NCBI GenBank assembly: GCA_012961305.1
Contig: DTZQ01000654.1
Location: forward strand, 1 to 19,114
Origin: Armatimonadota bacterium
Lineage (GTDB): Bacteria > Armatimonadota > UBA10988 > DTZQ01
Length of the DNA: 19,114 nucleotides
Direction: 5' to 3'
Shown here: positions 1-6,514 of the stretch, in pieces
Position numbering within the stretch: the first letter of the stretch is position 1
Layout of the letters: each line of letters starts with the position of its first letter
Translations under genes and position numbers: made by a program
The notes under the pieces: generated by a model
What the model was told of the DNA's origin: nothing
Databases searched by the model: none
What the model saw: only the letters and a program-made list of their open reading frames with translations

Positions 1-2
1 AT

Positions 3-89
3 GTCCTGGTCACCGGAAATATGTTCGGTGATATTATTACCGATCTCGGAGCAATAACGCAGGGGGGGATGGGAATTGCTGCCGGAGGG
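3..89 (+). pseudogene. C-terminal-region fragment of an isocitrate/isopropylmalate dehydrogenase family gene
   Basis: Read in the frame starting at base 3, the first bases encode VLVTGNMFGDIITDLGA followed by ITQGGMGIAAGG. This is the conserved segment of the isocitrate/3-isopropylmalate/tartrate dehydrogenase family (FGDI-x-(S/T)-D-L-x-A, then GG-x-G-x-A), which lies close to the metal and substrate site. The match stops after about 29 codons. The family would continue with an asparagine-rich loop and about 80 more residues, but here the frame runs into PDGRGPGGG and then low-complexity sequence until a stop at 372-374, because the DNA downstream encodes an AIR-synthase-like protein in another frame. 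The fragment is therefore cut at about base 75-89. The left side continues outside the window. The family assignment rests on motif recall, with no search run. Confidence 0.7.
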
Positions 90-819
90 CCAGACGGACG
101 AGGCCCTGGTGGAGGGCATATTTGCCCAGTTGGCCGCTGCCTGTCGAGAGTTGGGCATAGTCCTCGTGGGCGGCCATACGGAAATCACCTACGACCTCTC
201 CCGGCCCATCGTCTGTGGCCATCTGCTGGGCGAGGTGGCCAAGGACGGGTTGGTCACCACCGGCGGGGCCCAGGTGGGCGATGCCATTGTGCTGACCAAA
301 GGGGTGGCTGTCGAGGGCACAGCCATCCTCGCCCGGGAGAAGGCCGAGGAGTTGGCCGGCCAGGTGCCTGCTGACCTGCTGGCCCGGGCGGCGAGATTTC
401 TGCACGACCCTGGCATCAGCGTGGTGCGGGAGGCCCAAATTGCGGTGCGCACCGTGCCCGTGCACAGTATGCACGACCCTACGGAAGGTGGGCTGGCTAC
501 GGGCCTGCACGAACTGGCCGATGCGGCCGGGGTGGGGGTGCGGGTGAAGTTAGCCGCGGTGCCAATTCTGTCGGAATGCCAGCAGTTGTGTGCTCCCTTC
601 GACCTTAACCCTTTGGGCCTCATCGCCTCCGGGTCGCTGCTCCTCACCGTCGCGCCCGCCGACGCGGAGGCTCTCTGCCTTGCCCTGCGCCGGGAGGGCA
701 TCACGGCCGCGGTCATCGGGGAGGTGACACCGTCCGCCGCGGGCCGAGTGTTAGTGGTGGAAGGCCGGGAGCGGCCCTTACCGCGCTTTGACCAAGATGA
801 ACTGGCAAAGGTGTTTTGA
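73..819 (+). CDS. AIR synthase/HypE-like protein, 5'-truncated
   Basis: This encodes about 248 residues of an AIR-synthase-related (PurM/HypE/SelD/ThiL superfamily) protein. The N-terminal ATP-binding half is present only from ELLPEGQTDEAL onward. It keeps the VGGHTEIT segment (about residues 31-38) and GDAIVLTKGVAVEGTAIL. The C-terminal half has the family signature MHDPTEGGLATGLHELADAAG and IASGSLLLTV. Superfamily members are usually around 330 residues, so some 80 N-terminal residues, including the first glycine-rich ATP-binding strand, are missing. An in-frame stop lies at 55-57, and bases 3-89 belong to a different gene, so the only possible starts are poor ones (TTG at 76) without a ribosome site. 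The protein ends LAKVF and lacks the C-terminal Cys of true HypE, so hydrogenase maturation is unlikely. It may be a generic ATP-dependent orphan of the family. The last codons lie 17 bases before deoC, suggesting cotranscription. Confidence 0.8.
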   Translation, partial: ELLPEGQTDEALVEGIFAQLAAACRELGIVLVGGHTEITYDLSRPIVCGHLLGEVAKDGLVTTGGAQVGDAIVLTKGVAVEGTAILAREKAEELAGQVPADLLARAARFLHDPGISVVREAQIAVRTVPVHSMHDPTEGGLATGLHELADAAGVGVRVKLAAVPILSECQQLCAPFDLNPLGLIASGSLLLTVAPADAEALCLALRREGITAAVIGEVTPSAAGRVLVVEGRERPLPRFDQDELAKVF

Positions 820-836
820 GCCTAAGGAGGCCAAGG

Positions 837-1538
837 ATGGACTTCACTTACCAAGACCTGGCCCAGATGATTGACCACGCGCTGTTGAAGCCGGAATTGA
901 CGGCGGAGGAGGCCGAGGCTGGCTGCCGACTGGCGCACGAGTACGGGGTCAAATCCGTGTGTGTCAAACCCTATTTCGTGCGCCGGGCGGCTGCGGTGTT
1001 GGCCGAGTCGCCCGTGGCCGTAGGCACGGTCATTGGTTTTCCCCACGGTGGCCAGGCGACCGAGGTCAAACGGGCCGAGGCCGAGCGAGCCCTGGCCGAC
1101 GGGGCAGTGGAGTTGGACGTGGTGGTCAATATCGGCGAGGTGAGAGGGGGCCATTGGGAGTATGTGGAGCAAGACCTGGCGACGGTGGTGGAGGCCGCCC
1201 ACGCGGCCGGGGGGTTGGTGAAGGTCATTTTCGAGAATGCGTACCTGGAAGAGGCCCACAAAATCCAACTGTGTGGGGTATGTGAACAGGTGGGGGCGGA
1301 TTTCGTCAAAACCTCTACTGGGTTTGCAGCGACGGGAGCGAGGATAGAGGACGTGCGGCTCATGCGGGCCCACTGTTCCGCGCGGGTGGGGGTCAAAGCG
1401 GCGGGAGGCATCCGCACGTTGGAGCAACTGTTGGCCTTCCGGGCCGCGGGGGCCACGCGCATTGGCACTTCTTCCACCGCAGCCATTTTGGCCCAGGTTC
1501 GCGCCCGGCCACCCTTGACAAACCCCGCTGAACTGTAG
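837..1538 (+). CDS. deoC: deoxyribose-phosphate aldolase
   Basis: The 233-residue class I aldolase cleaves 2-deoxyribose-5-phosphate to glyceraldehyde-3-phosphate and acetaldehyde in deoxynucleoside catabolism in the cytoplasm. The TIM-barrel landmarks are all visible: IDHALLKP near the N-terminus, GFPHG (67-71), ELDVVVNIG with Asp94, the Schiff-base Lys158 in VKTSTGF, and the second active-site Lys187 in VKAAGGIR, then RIGTSS (208-213). Length is normal for the short bacterial form. The ATG at 837 is chosen over an upstream TTG at 816 because a strong AAGGAGG (824-830) sits six bases before it. The gene follows the AIR-synthase-like gene by 17 bases. Its last codons contain the -35 element of the next gene's promoter. 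Confidence 0.97.
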   Translation: MDFTYQDLAQMIDHALLKPELTAEEAEAGCRLAHEYGVKSVCVKPYFVRRAAAVLAESPVAVGTVIGFPHGGQATEVKRAEAERALADGAVELDVVVNIGEVRGGHWEYVEQDLATVVEAAHAAGGLVKVIFENAYLEEAHKIQLCGVCEQVGADFVKTSTGFAATGARIEDVRLMRAHCSARVGVKAAGGIRTLEQLLAFRAAGATRIGTSSTAAILAQVRARPPLTNPAEL

Positions 1539-1544
1539 TATAGT
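1515..1544 (+). promoter_or_regulatory. sigma70-type promoter for the DUF3084 gene
   Basis: A perfect TTGACA (1515-1520) is followed after 18 bases by TATAGT (1539-1544), five of six to the -10 consensus. The -35 box lies inside the last codons of deoC and the -10 starts one base after its stop. The expected start of transcription near 1551 leaves a leader of about 55 bases before the ATG at 1607. This is sequence evidence only, but the match is strong and correctly placed. Confidence 0.7.
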
Positions 1545-1606
1545 ACGGCCAGAGGGTAGGAGAAAATTGCACGCCCGTGGTTGGCATCGGGGGTGGGGAG
1601 ATATTC

Positions 1607-3172
1607 ATGCGGTTACTGGCCATTTTCCTGCTGGTGCTTGTTAGTGGCGGCATTGCGGTCGTCGGAGACTGGATAGGACGGCGAATCGGCAAGCGCCGTC
1701 TGACCCTGCTTGGCCTGCGCCCGCGGAGTACGGCCATGCTTATCACTATCCTGACGGGAATGCTCATTGCCGGCTTTTCGATGGGAGCGATGCTGGCCGG
1801 TTCCCAAGAACTGCGGGATGCTCTGCTGTATTTTGACCGCATTAAGCGCGATTATGAGCAAGCCAACCGAAGTTTACAGCAGGAGCAATGGAAACTGCGA
1901 AGGCAGATACGGGAGGCGCGGCAGAAATTGGCGAAGACCCAGGCCGAACTGAAACAGCAGGAGCAAACTTTGCTCCAGCAGGAGGAACTGCTCGGACAGA
2001 CGGAGAGGGAACTTACCCAAGCGCGGAATGATTTAACCCAGGTTCGTCGCCAGTTGCAGGCCGCTCAGCAGGCCCGTAAACAGGCCCGGCGGGAGGCAGA
2101 GCAGGCTCAACAGCAACTGTTTGAGGCTCAAACCCAACTGGCTCAACTCCAGACCCAGTTGACTCAGGTGAACGCCCAAATTGCGGAGGCAGAGGTCCAA
2201 TTAGCGGAGGCGGAGCAGCAAATTACCAATGCGGCCCGCATTGTTACGGGGCAAAATCGCGCCATCAGGGAATTACAGGGTCAAATTGAGGAAGCCCGGG
2301 CGGAAATCGCCCGGTTGGAAGAGCAAAGGGCAGACTTACAGGGAGAGGCCGAGCGGTTGGGCCGGGAAGTGGCAGCCCTCAGGCGCCGGGCGATGGAACT
2401 GGGAATGCTGGCCGAGGAGGCGCATCTACGCCTGTTCACGGCCCAGCGGGGCCAGTTGATTTTCCAGGTGGAGGAGGAACTGGCACGGAGGCTGGTAGAT
2501 GGAACGCAGCCCCGGGAGGCGGTGCAGCAGCAGTTGGAGGCCCTGCTGGCCGAAGCGGACGAACGGGCAGCGGCGGCCGGAGCGGGGAGGGAACCCGATG
2601 GGCGGCATGTAATCCTGGCCCACGACGCAGAATGGGCCAATCGAGGGGTAGTGACCGTGTTCGGTGAGCGGGTGCTGAACGAAGCGGTCAATTTCGTGCT
2701 CTCCCAGCACCAGCGACTGGTGGTACAGGTGGTCGCGGGACAGAATGCGGTAGAGGGCCAGTTAGTACAGGTGGATTTCCGCTTCCGGCCCGACCGCTTG
2801 GTGTTCGCCGCCGGGGAGGAACTGGCGCGCACCCAAGTGGATGGCACCCATTCAGAGGCGGAAATTTTTTCTGCTCTGCTGCATCTGCTTGGCCAAGTGA
2901 GAGCAACGGCTCAGGAGCGGGGATTGTTGCCCAGTCCCGGCGGGCAGTTTGGGGAACTCTCCCACGCGGAACTGTTCGCCGTGCTGCACGCGGTCCAGCA
3001 GCGGGGAGCAGCGACGGAAGTGCGCATCGTCGCCGCGGAGGATACCCGCACAGCCGACCCCTTGTCCATTCGTTTTTTCGTGGCTGGCCGACCAGTGTCG
3101 GCTCAGGAAAAAGAGGAAACCTATGAAGTTACTCCCGAGCGAGGCTCAGTGCGCCTGCGTTTGCGCCATTGA
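1607..3172 (+). CDS. DUF3084 family membrane-anchored coiled-coil protein
   Basis: A 521-residue protein of the DUF3084 family, whose biochemical role is unknown. Two hydrophobic segments (about residues 2-20 and 42-64) flank the family signature GDWIGRRIGKRRLTLLGLRP. A long coiled coil rich in Gln, Glu, Ala and Leu follows (about 75-265), with heptad-like repeats such as AQTQLAQLQTQLTQVNAQIA. The C-terminal part (about 270-505) is a globular alpha/beta region containing AARIVTGQN-like and VVTVFGERVLNEAVNFVLSQ segments. The ATG at 1607 is preferred to a GTG at 1577 because GGGGAG (1595-1600) lies six bases upstream and the protein then starts directly with the membrane helix, as family members do. 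It has its own promoter at 1515-1544. The 3' end overlaps the nuclease-like gene by 50 bases, implying translational coupling. As I recall, DUF3084 genes are followed by a RuvC/YqgF-like gene in other phyla too. Confidence 0.9.
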   Translation: MRLLAIFLLVLVSGGIAVVGDWIGRRIGKRRLTLLGLRPRSTAMLITILTGMLIAGFSMGAMLAGSQELRDALLYFDRIKRDYEQANRSLQQEQWKLRRQIREARQKLAKTQAELKQQEQTLLQQEELLGQTERELTQARNDLTQVRRQLQAAQQARKQARREAEQAQQQLFEAQTQLAQLQTQLTQVNAQIAEAEVQLAEAEQQITNAARIVTGQNRAIRELQGQIEEARAEIARLEEQRADLQGEAERLGREVAALRRRAMELGMLAEEAHLRLFTAQRGQLIFQVEEELARRLVDGTQPREAVQQQLEALLAEADERAAAAGAGREPDGRHVILAHDAEWANRGVVTVFGERVLNEAVNFVLSQHQRLVVQVVAGQNAVEGQLVQVDFRFRPDRLVFAAGEELARTQVDGTHSEAEIFSALLHLLGQVRATAQERGLLPSPGGQFGELSHAELFAVLHAVQQRGAATEVRIVAAEDTRTADPLSIRFFVAGRPVSAQEKEETYEVTPERGSVRLRLRH

Positions 3173-3602
3173 CCCCGGTCGCCGGAAGTGCGGCTTAGCG
3201 GTGGTGGATGAAACCTTACAGGTGCGGGAGCAACGGGTGGTGGCTACGGAAAAGATTGGCTCGGCGGTGGGGCAGGTGCGGGAACGGTATCGTCTGCGGG
3301 CGGTGTTGGTGGGCAGTGGGACGGGCAGCGCCGCGGTGTGGGAACGGTTGGCCTCGGAACTGGCGGATTTGCCGCTTCTGAGCGTAGATGAGCGCGGCAC
3401 CACTTTGGAAGCCCGCCAGCGTTACTTTGCCGCCAACCCGCCCCGGGGCCTGTGGCGTTTGCTGCCCCTCTCGCTGCGCACGCCGCCCGTGCCTTACGAT
3501 GATTACGTTGCCATTCTCCTGGCCGAGCGATATTGGCAGACCGCGGGGACGAGCGAGGGAAAGAGGAAGGAGGAAAGGGAAAATTCCCCCAGCCAGCCTT
3601 GA
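3123..3602 (+). CDS. RuvC/YqgF-like (RNase H-fold) putative nuclease
   Basis: A 159-residue protein with the RNase H-fold pattern of the YqgF/RuvC group. The first acidic residue is Asp17 in AIDPGRRKCGLAVVD, followed by VLVGSGTGS (61-69), VDERGTT with Asp89/Glu90, and PYDDYVAILLAERY with Asp126/Asp127 near the end. Relatives process pre-16S rRNA ends or resolve branched DNA; which applies here cannot be told from sequence. The ATG at 3123 lies 50 bases inside the 3' end of the DUF3084 gene. An AGAGG at 3112-3116, six bases before it, supports this start, so the overlap is real. The tail after about residue 140 is charged and low in complexity (GKRKEERE). Start and family are fairly certain and the exact substrate is unknown. 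Confidence 0.8.
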   Translation: MKLLPSEAQCACVCAIDPGRRKCGLAVVDETLQVREQRVVATEKIGSAVGQVRERYRLRAVLVGSGTGSAAVWERLASELADLPLLSVDERGTTLEARQRYFAANPPRGLWRLLPLSLRTPPVPYDDYVAILLAERYWQTAGTSEGKRKEERENSPSQP

Positions 3603-3638
3603 GGTTGGGGAGAACGGGCTTGCGAGGAGGAAAGCGCG

Positions 3639-4358
3639 ATGAAAGGGAAGATTTATCTCTGGTGGGGCTTGACCGTGGGGATGCTGCTGGGGGGCCTGGG
3701 CTGTCAACGGGGAACGGAGCGCCTCTCCGGGGAGGAACCAGCAGGAGTTGCCACGGCTCCAGAAGAGGTTTCAACCCCGGAACCGACTTCGCCTGCTCCG
3801 GCGGCGGAGGAAAGGCCCGAGGGGAGCGTGCAAACGGTGGCCGGGATGGTTACCTGGTCGGAGGGCCGGGGAGAATATGTGGTCGCCACGCAGGAGCAGG
3901 AGAAGCGGTATCGCGTGGGCAAGGAGGTTTCTCGCCTGCCTTCCTCGCTCCTCTATCCCCGCAGACGAGAGGTGTCCACCCTCTTTGTAGAGGAGGAGAA
4001 GCCTGGCGGCAATAGCATCGTAAGTGTCACCTTCCTGACCGATGACGGGGTGGCCACGGTGGCCCGCTACTACTTGCAGCGGTTAAGGGACGTGAACCTC
4101 GTGGAGACCCCCTACGGGAAGGGAGAGATACGGGTCTTGAGCGTGGGCCATGCGGGGCGGCGGGCCCGCATTGTCATTGCCCCCGACGAAACCGGCCAGA
4201 CGCGCATCCTGATAAGTTCCTACAATCTGAGAGGAGCGGCGCACGAGGAATGGGATTTGGGGGTGCACATGCGCTACTCCAAATGGCGCCAGCGACAGGC
4301 CAAACAGGCATTGGACCCCTCCGGAGAAGGGGAAACTGGGGAGGGAGGAACCGATTGA
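3639..4358 (+). CDS. putative lipoprotein of unknown function
   Basis: A 239-residue protein that I cannot assign to a named family. The N-terminus is a lipoprotein-type signal: basic start MKGK, hydrophobic core WWGLTVGMLLGGLG, then Cys22. Position -3 is Gly rather than the usual Leu, so lipidation is likely but not certain. A Pro/Glu/Thr-rich linker (about 30-62) leads to a mixed alpha/beta domain with LTDDGVATVARYYLQRLRDV, a pattern seen in secreted domains that compare a residue-by-residue score with a threshold, but no catalytic motif is visible. The C-terminus is charged and Gly/Glu-rich. GAGGAGG (3624-3630) precedes the ATG by eight bases. It sits between the DUF3084/YqgF-like pair and ccmA, 19 bases before the latter, and may be carried in the same transcript. 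Confidence 0.7.
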   Translation: MKGKIYLWWGLTVGMLLGGLGCQRGTERLSGEEPAGVATAPEEVSTPEPTSPAPAAEERPEGSVQTVAGMVTWSEGRGEYVVATQEQEKRYRVGKEVSRLPSSLLYPRRREVSTLFVEEEKPGGNSIVSVTFLTDDGVATVARYYLQRLRDVNLVETPYGKGEIRVLSVGHAGRRARIVIAPDETGQTRILISSYNLRGAAHEEWDLGVHMRYSKWRQRQAKQALDPSGEGETGEGGTD

Positions 4359-4377
4359 CATAATTGGGCAGAGATTT

Positions 4378-5010
4378 ATGAGCACCAAGCGGGAGGTATC
4401 CGTCGAACTGTACCAAGTCGGCAAATGGTACGGGCACCGTCGGGTGTTTGTGGGGGTGAGTGCACGGGTGGAATGGGGTAAAGTGTTAGTGGTGGCGGGG
4501 CCGAATGGGTCAGGGAAGACCACGCTGCTGCGGATTTTGAGCGGCCTCACCCGCCCGACGCGGGGGGAGGTGGTGTTGCGGTTGGACGGGCGAGTGCTTG
4601 CTCCTGCCGAGTGGCGATTCTACCTCGGTCTGGTGGCTCCGGAAGTGGCCCTCTACGAGGAGTTGACGGCGGAGGAGAACGTGGAGTTTTTCGCCCGGGT
4701 GCGGGGTTTGGGTCTGAAGCGGGGGGAGATAGAAAAACGCCTGGCGCAGGTGGGATTGGCTGAGCGGGGAAGGGATTTGGTGGGGGAGTTTTCCACGGGC
4801 CTGAAACAGCGGTTGAAATTTGCCCTGGCGCTGGTGCACGACCCGCCCATTCTGTTGTTAGACGAGCCCGGGACCAATTTGGACGAAGCGGGGCGGGCCT
4901 TGGTGGAGCAAGTAATTGCTGTCCAACGGCGGCGGGGGGTGACCGTACTGGCTACCAACAATCCCCGGGAGGTCGAGTATGGCGACCAAGTCCTCCAGTT
5001 GGGTGCGTGA
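4378..5010 (+). CDS. ccmA: heme exporter/cytochrome c maturation ABC ATPase CcmA
   Basis: A 210-residue ABC ATPase with Walker A GPNGSGKTT (41-49), signature STGLKQ (139-144) and Walker B ILLLDEP (158-164). Short length, the FSTGLKQRLKFALAL form of the signature and the genes downstream identify it as CcmA. With CcmB, CcmC and CcmD it forms the membrane complex whose ATP hydrolysis releases holo-CcmE after heme loading. The usual H-loop histidine is absent: the segment reads LATNNPREVEYGDQ, with Asn near residue 194 where His is expected. The gene overlaps ccmB by 32 bases. The ribosome site before the ATG is weak (GCAGAG), which may mean it depends on upstream translation. Confidence 0.93.
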   Translation: MSTKREVSVELYQVGKWYGHRRVFVGVSARVEWGKVLVVAGPNGSGKTTLLRILSGLTRPTRGEVVLRLDGRVLAPAEWRFYLGLVAPEVALYEELTAEENVEFFARVRGLGLKRGEIEKRLAQVGLAERGRDLVGEFSTGLKQRLKFALALVHDPPILLLDEPGTNLDEAGRALVEQVIAVQRRRGVTVLATNNPREVEYGDQVLQLGA

Positions 5011-5662
5011 GGCCTATGCCATACTGCGGAAGGACTTCCTGGCCGAATTCCGCACCCGTTACGCCCTGAGTGCCCTGGGGATGTTTGCCCTTATCACTTT
5101 GGTAGCGGTCAGTTTCGCCCTCGGGCCGACGGAGACCAACCCGGCGGTGCACGCGGCCCTGCTGTGGCTTATCCTGTTCTTCGCGGCCATGTCGGGCCTC
5201 TCACGGACCTTCGTGCGCGAGGAGGAAACGCGCACGGTAAACGCCCTCCGGCTGGCAGCTGCGCCGTTAGTGGTGTATGCCGGCAAGTGGGCTTTTAACC
5301 TGGGCCTGCAGGGGGCGGTGGAACTGCTCATTGTGCCGCTGTTTTTGGTGCTACTGAACGTATCCGTGGGGAACTTTGCCCTGTTTCTGGCGGTTTTAGT
5401 GGTAGGAAGTGTGGGCTTGACCGTAGCAGCGACCTTCGTGGCTGCCATTGTGGCCAAGGCCCGGGCCCGGGGCAGTTTGTTCGCGGTGTTGGCCTTTCCC
5501 CTGTTGGTGCCCTTGCTGCTGACGGCCATCAAGGGAACGACCGCCGCCCTACAGGGCCGAACTTGGGCCGAAGGCTGGCCGGAGGTGGGCTTGCTGCTCT
5601 CGTACACCGGGACATTTGCGGTGGTGACAACCTTCCTATTTGCTATTGTGTGGACGGAGTAG
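4979..5662 (+). CDS. ccmB: cytochrome c maturation permease CcmB
   Basis: A 227-residue integral membrane protein with about six hydrophobic segments. It opens with AYAILRKDFLAEFRTRYAL, the cytoplasmic N-terminus typical of CcmB, and has the family segment LSRTFVREEETRTVNALRLA between the second and third helices. It is the membrane partner of CcmA in the heme-trafficking complex. The ATG at 4979 lies within the ccmA 3' end (32-base overlap). Its neighbour ccmC begins just after its stop. Length is typical for CcmB (about 220 residues). Confidence 0.93.
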   Translation: MATKSSSWVREAYAILRKDFLAEFRTRYALSALGMFALITLVAVSFALGPTETNPAVHAALLWLILFFAAMSGLSRTFVREEETRTVNALRLAAAPLVVYAGKWAFNLGLQGAVELLIVPLFLVLLNVSVGNFALFLAVLVVGSVGLTVAATFVAAIVAKARARGSLFAVLAFPLLVPLLLTAIKGTTAALQGRTWAEGWPEVGLLLSYTGTFAVVTTFLFAIVWTE

Positions 5663-5667
5663 GGCAG

Positions 5668-6327
5668 TTGGGTTTCGCCAAGGTGTGGAAACTGGGTTTG
5701 GGGGTGGGAATGAGCGTAGCCATCGTGGCCGCCTATTGGGTGCCCATGCCGGAATTTCCCTTTGCGGACGCGGAGGGCTATCGGGCGGTGTTTTTCCACG
5801 TCCCGACGGCCTGGGTAGCCACCTTGGCCTTCATCGTAGCCATGGTTTATGCGGTTAAATACCTGCGCGGACGCGACCTGCGCGACGATGAGCATTCCGC
5901 GACGGCGGCGCAGTTGGGCTTGGTGTTCGCGTTTCTGGCCACGGTGACGGGGGCGATTTTGTCCCGCAACCAATGGGGAATGTACTGGAATTGGGACCCG
6001 CGCCAGACGGCCATAGTCGTCCTGCTGCTGCTCTACGGCGCGTATTGGGCCCTGCGGGGAGCAATAGACGAGGAAGAACAGCGGGCCCGGCTGGCGGCAG
6101 TGTATGCCATAGTTTCGGTAGTGCCGATGCTGTTTCTCATTTGGATAGTGCCGCGGGTGATGCCTTCTCTCCATCCGCAAAGGGCTCCCTTCCATGCCGC
6201 CCAGGGAGGGGTGCTGCTGGCCACGATGCTCAATTTCACCGGCCTGTACTTCTGGCTGCACAGGTTGCATGTGGCCCTGCTGAGGGCCATCCGGGCGGAG
6301 GGAAGGGAAAAGGCAAATGACTGCTGA
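5668..6327 (+). CDS. ccmC: heme-handling protein CcmC
   Basis: A 219-residue membrane protein with about six helices that presents heme to CcmE at the outer face of the membrane. The WWD motif is seen as QWGMYWNWDPRQTA (WNWDPRQT 107-114). The two heme-ligand histidines expected on either side are His44 (FFHVP) and His169 (SLHP). The start is a TTG at 5668: GGAG at 5656-5659 lies eight bases upstream, and the product then begins GFAKVWKLG just before helix 1. GTG at 5650 or 5683 are alternatives, and an apparent ATG far upstream is only an overlap with ccmB. The gap to the next gene holds a short repeat of TGACTGCTGA. Confidence 0.9.
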   Translation: MGFAKVWKLGLGVGMSVAIVAAYWVPMPEFPFADAEGYRAVFFHVPTAWVATLAFIVAMVYAVKYLRGRDLRDDEHSATAAQLGLVFAFLATVTGAILSRNQWGMYWNWDPRQTAIVVLLLLYGAYWALRGAIDEEEQRARLAAVYAIVSVVPMLFLIWIVPRVMPSLHPQRAPFHAAQGGVLLATMLNFTGLYFWLHRLHVALLRAIRAEGREKANDC

Positions 6328-6370
6328 TGGCTGACTGCTGAATGCTACAAGGCAAAATGGGAGGACGAAA

Positions 6371-6514
6371 GTGGCTGGGGTTTATGTAGCGATGGGGGTA
6401 ACTTTGGTGATTTGGGGAGTGCTGTTTCTCTGGCTGTGGGCTCTGGACGCCCGCATACGGAGTTTGCACCAACGTTTGTCCGAAGGGAAAAACCTGCAGG
6501 GAAACGATGAGTAA
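6371..6514 (+). CDS. ccmD: small membrane protein CcmD
   Basis: A 47-residue protein beginning MAGVYVAMGVTLVIWG, with one membrane helix (about residues 5-25) followed by a basic tail ARIRSLHQRL. The YV...GVTLV...L...R layout is that of CcmD, the small subunit needed for release of holo-CcmE from the CcmABC complex. The gene is too short for standard ORF cutoffs. It starts at a GTG (6371) six bases after a strong GGGAGG (6359-6364). Its stop overlaps the ccmE start by eight bases. Position between ccmC and ccmE is exactly where ccmD lies in other bacteria. The family match is by pattern and context. Confidence 0.85.
   Translation: MAGVYVAMGVTLVIWGVLFLWLWALDARIRSLHQRLSEGKNLQGNDE

Noticed and set aside
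21..374. Open frame of 117 codons starting with MFGDIITDLGA
   Set aside because: Only its first part is a dehydrogenase remnant; beyond about base 89 it reads another frame of the AIR-synthase-like gene and has no family likeness.
37..510. Minus-strand open frames under the AIR-synthase, deoC, DUF3084, ccm and hem genes
   Set aside because: They are shadows of GC-rich coding genes, with no ribosome sites or recognisable domains.
4355..4381. TTGACA just before ccmA as a promoter
   Set aside because: The -35-like hexamer overlaps the lipoprotein stop, but no acceptable -10 lies 16-18 bases on; that position falls on the ccmA start codon.
5563..5667. Upstream ATG for CcmC inside ccmB
   Set aside because: It would overlap ccmB by 100 bases with a hydrophilic, Gly-rich leader unlike CcmC. 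TTG at 5668 with GGAG fits better.
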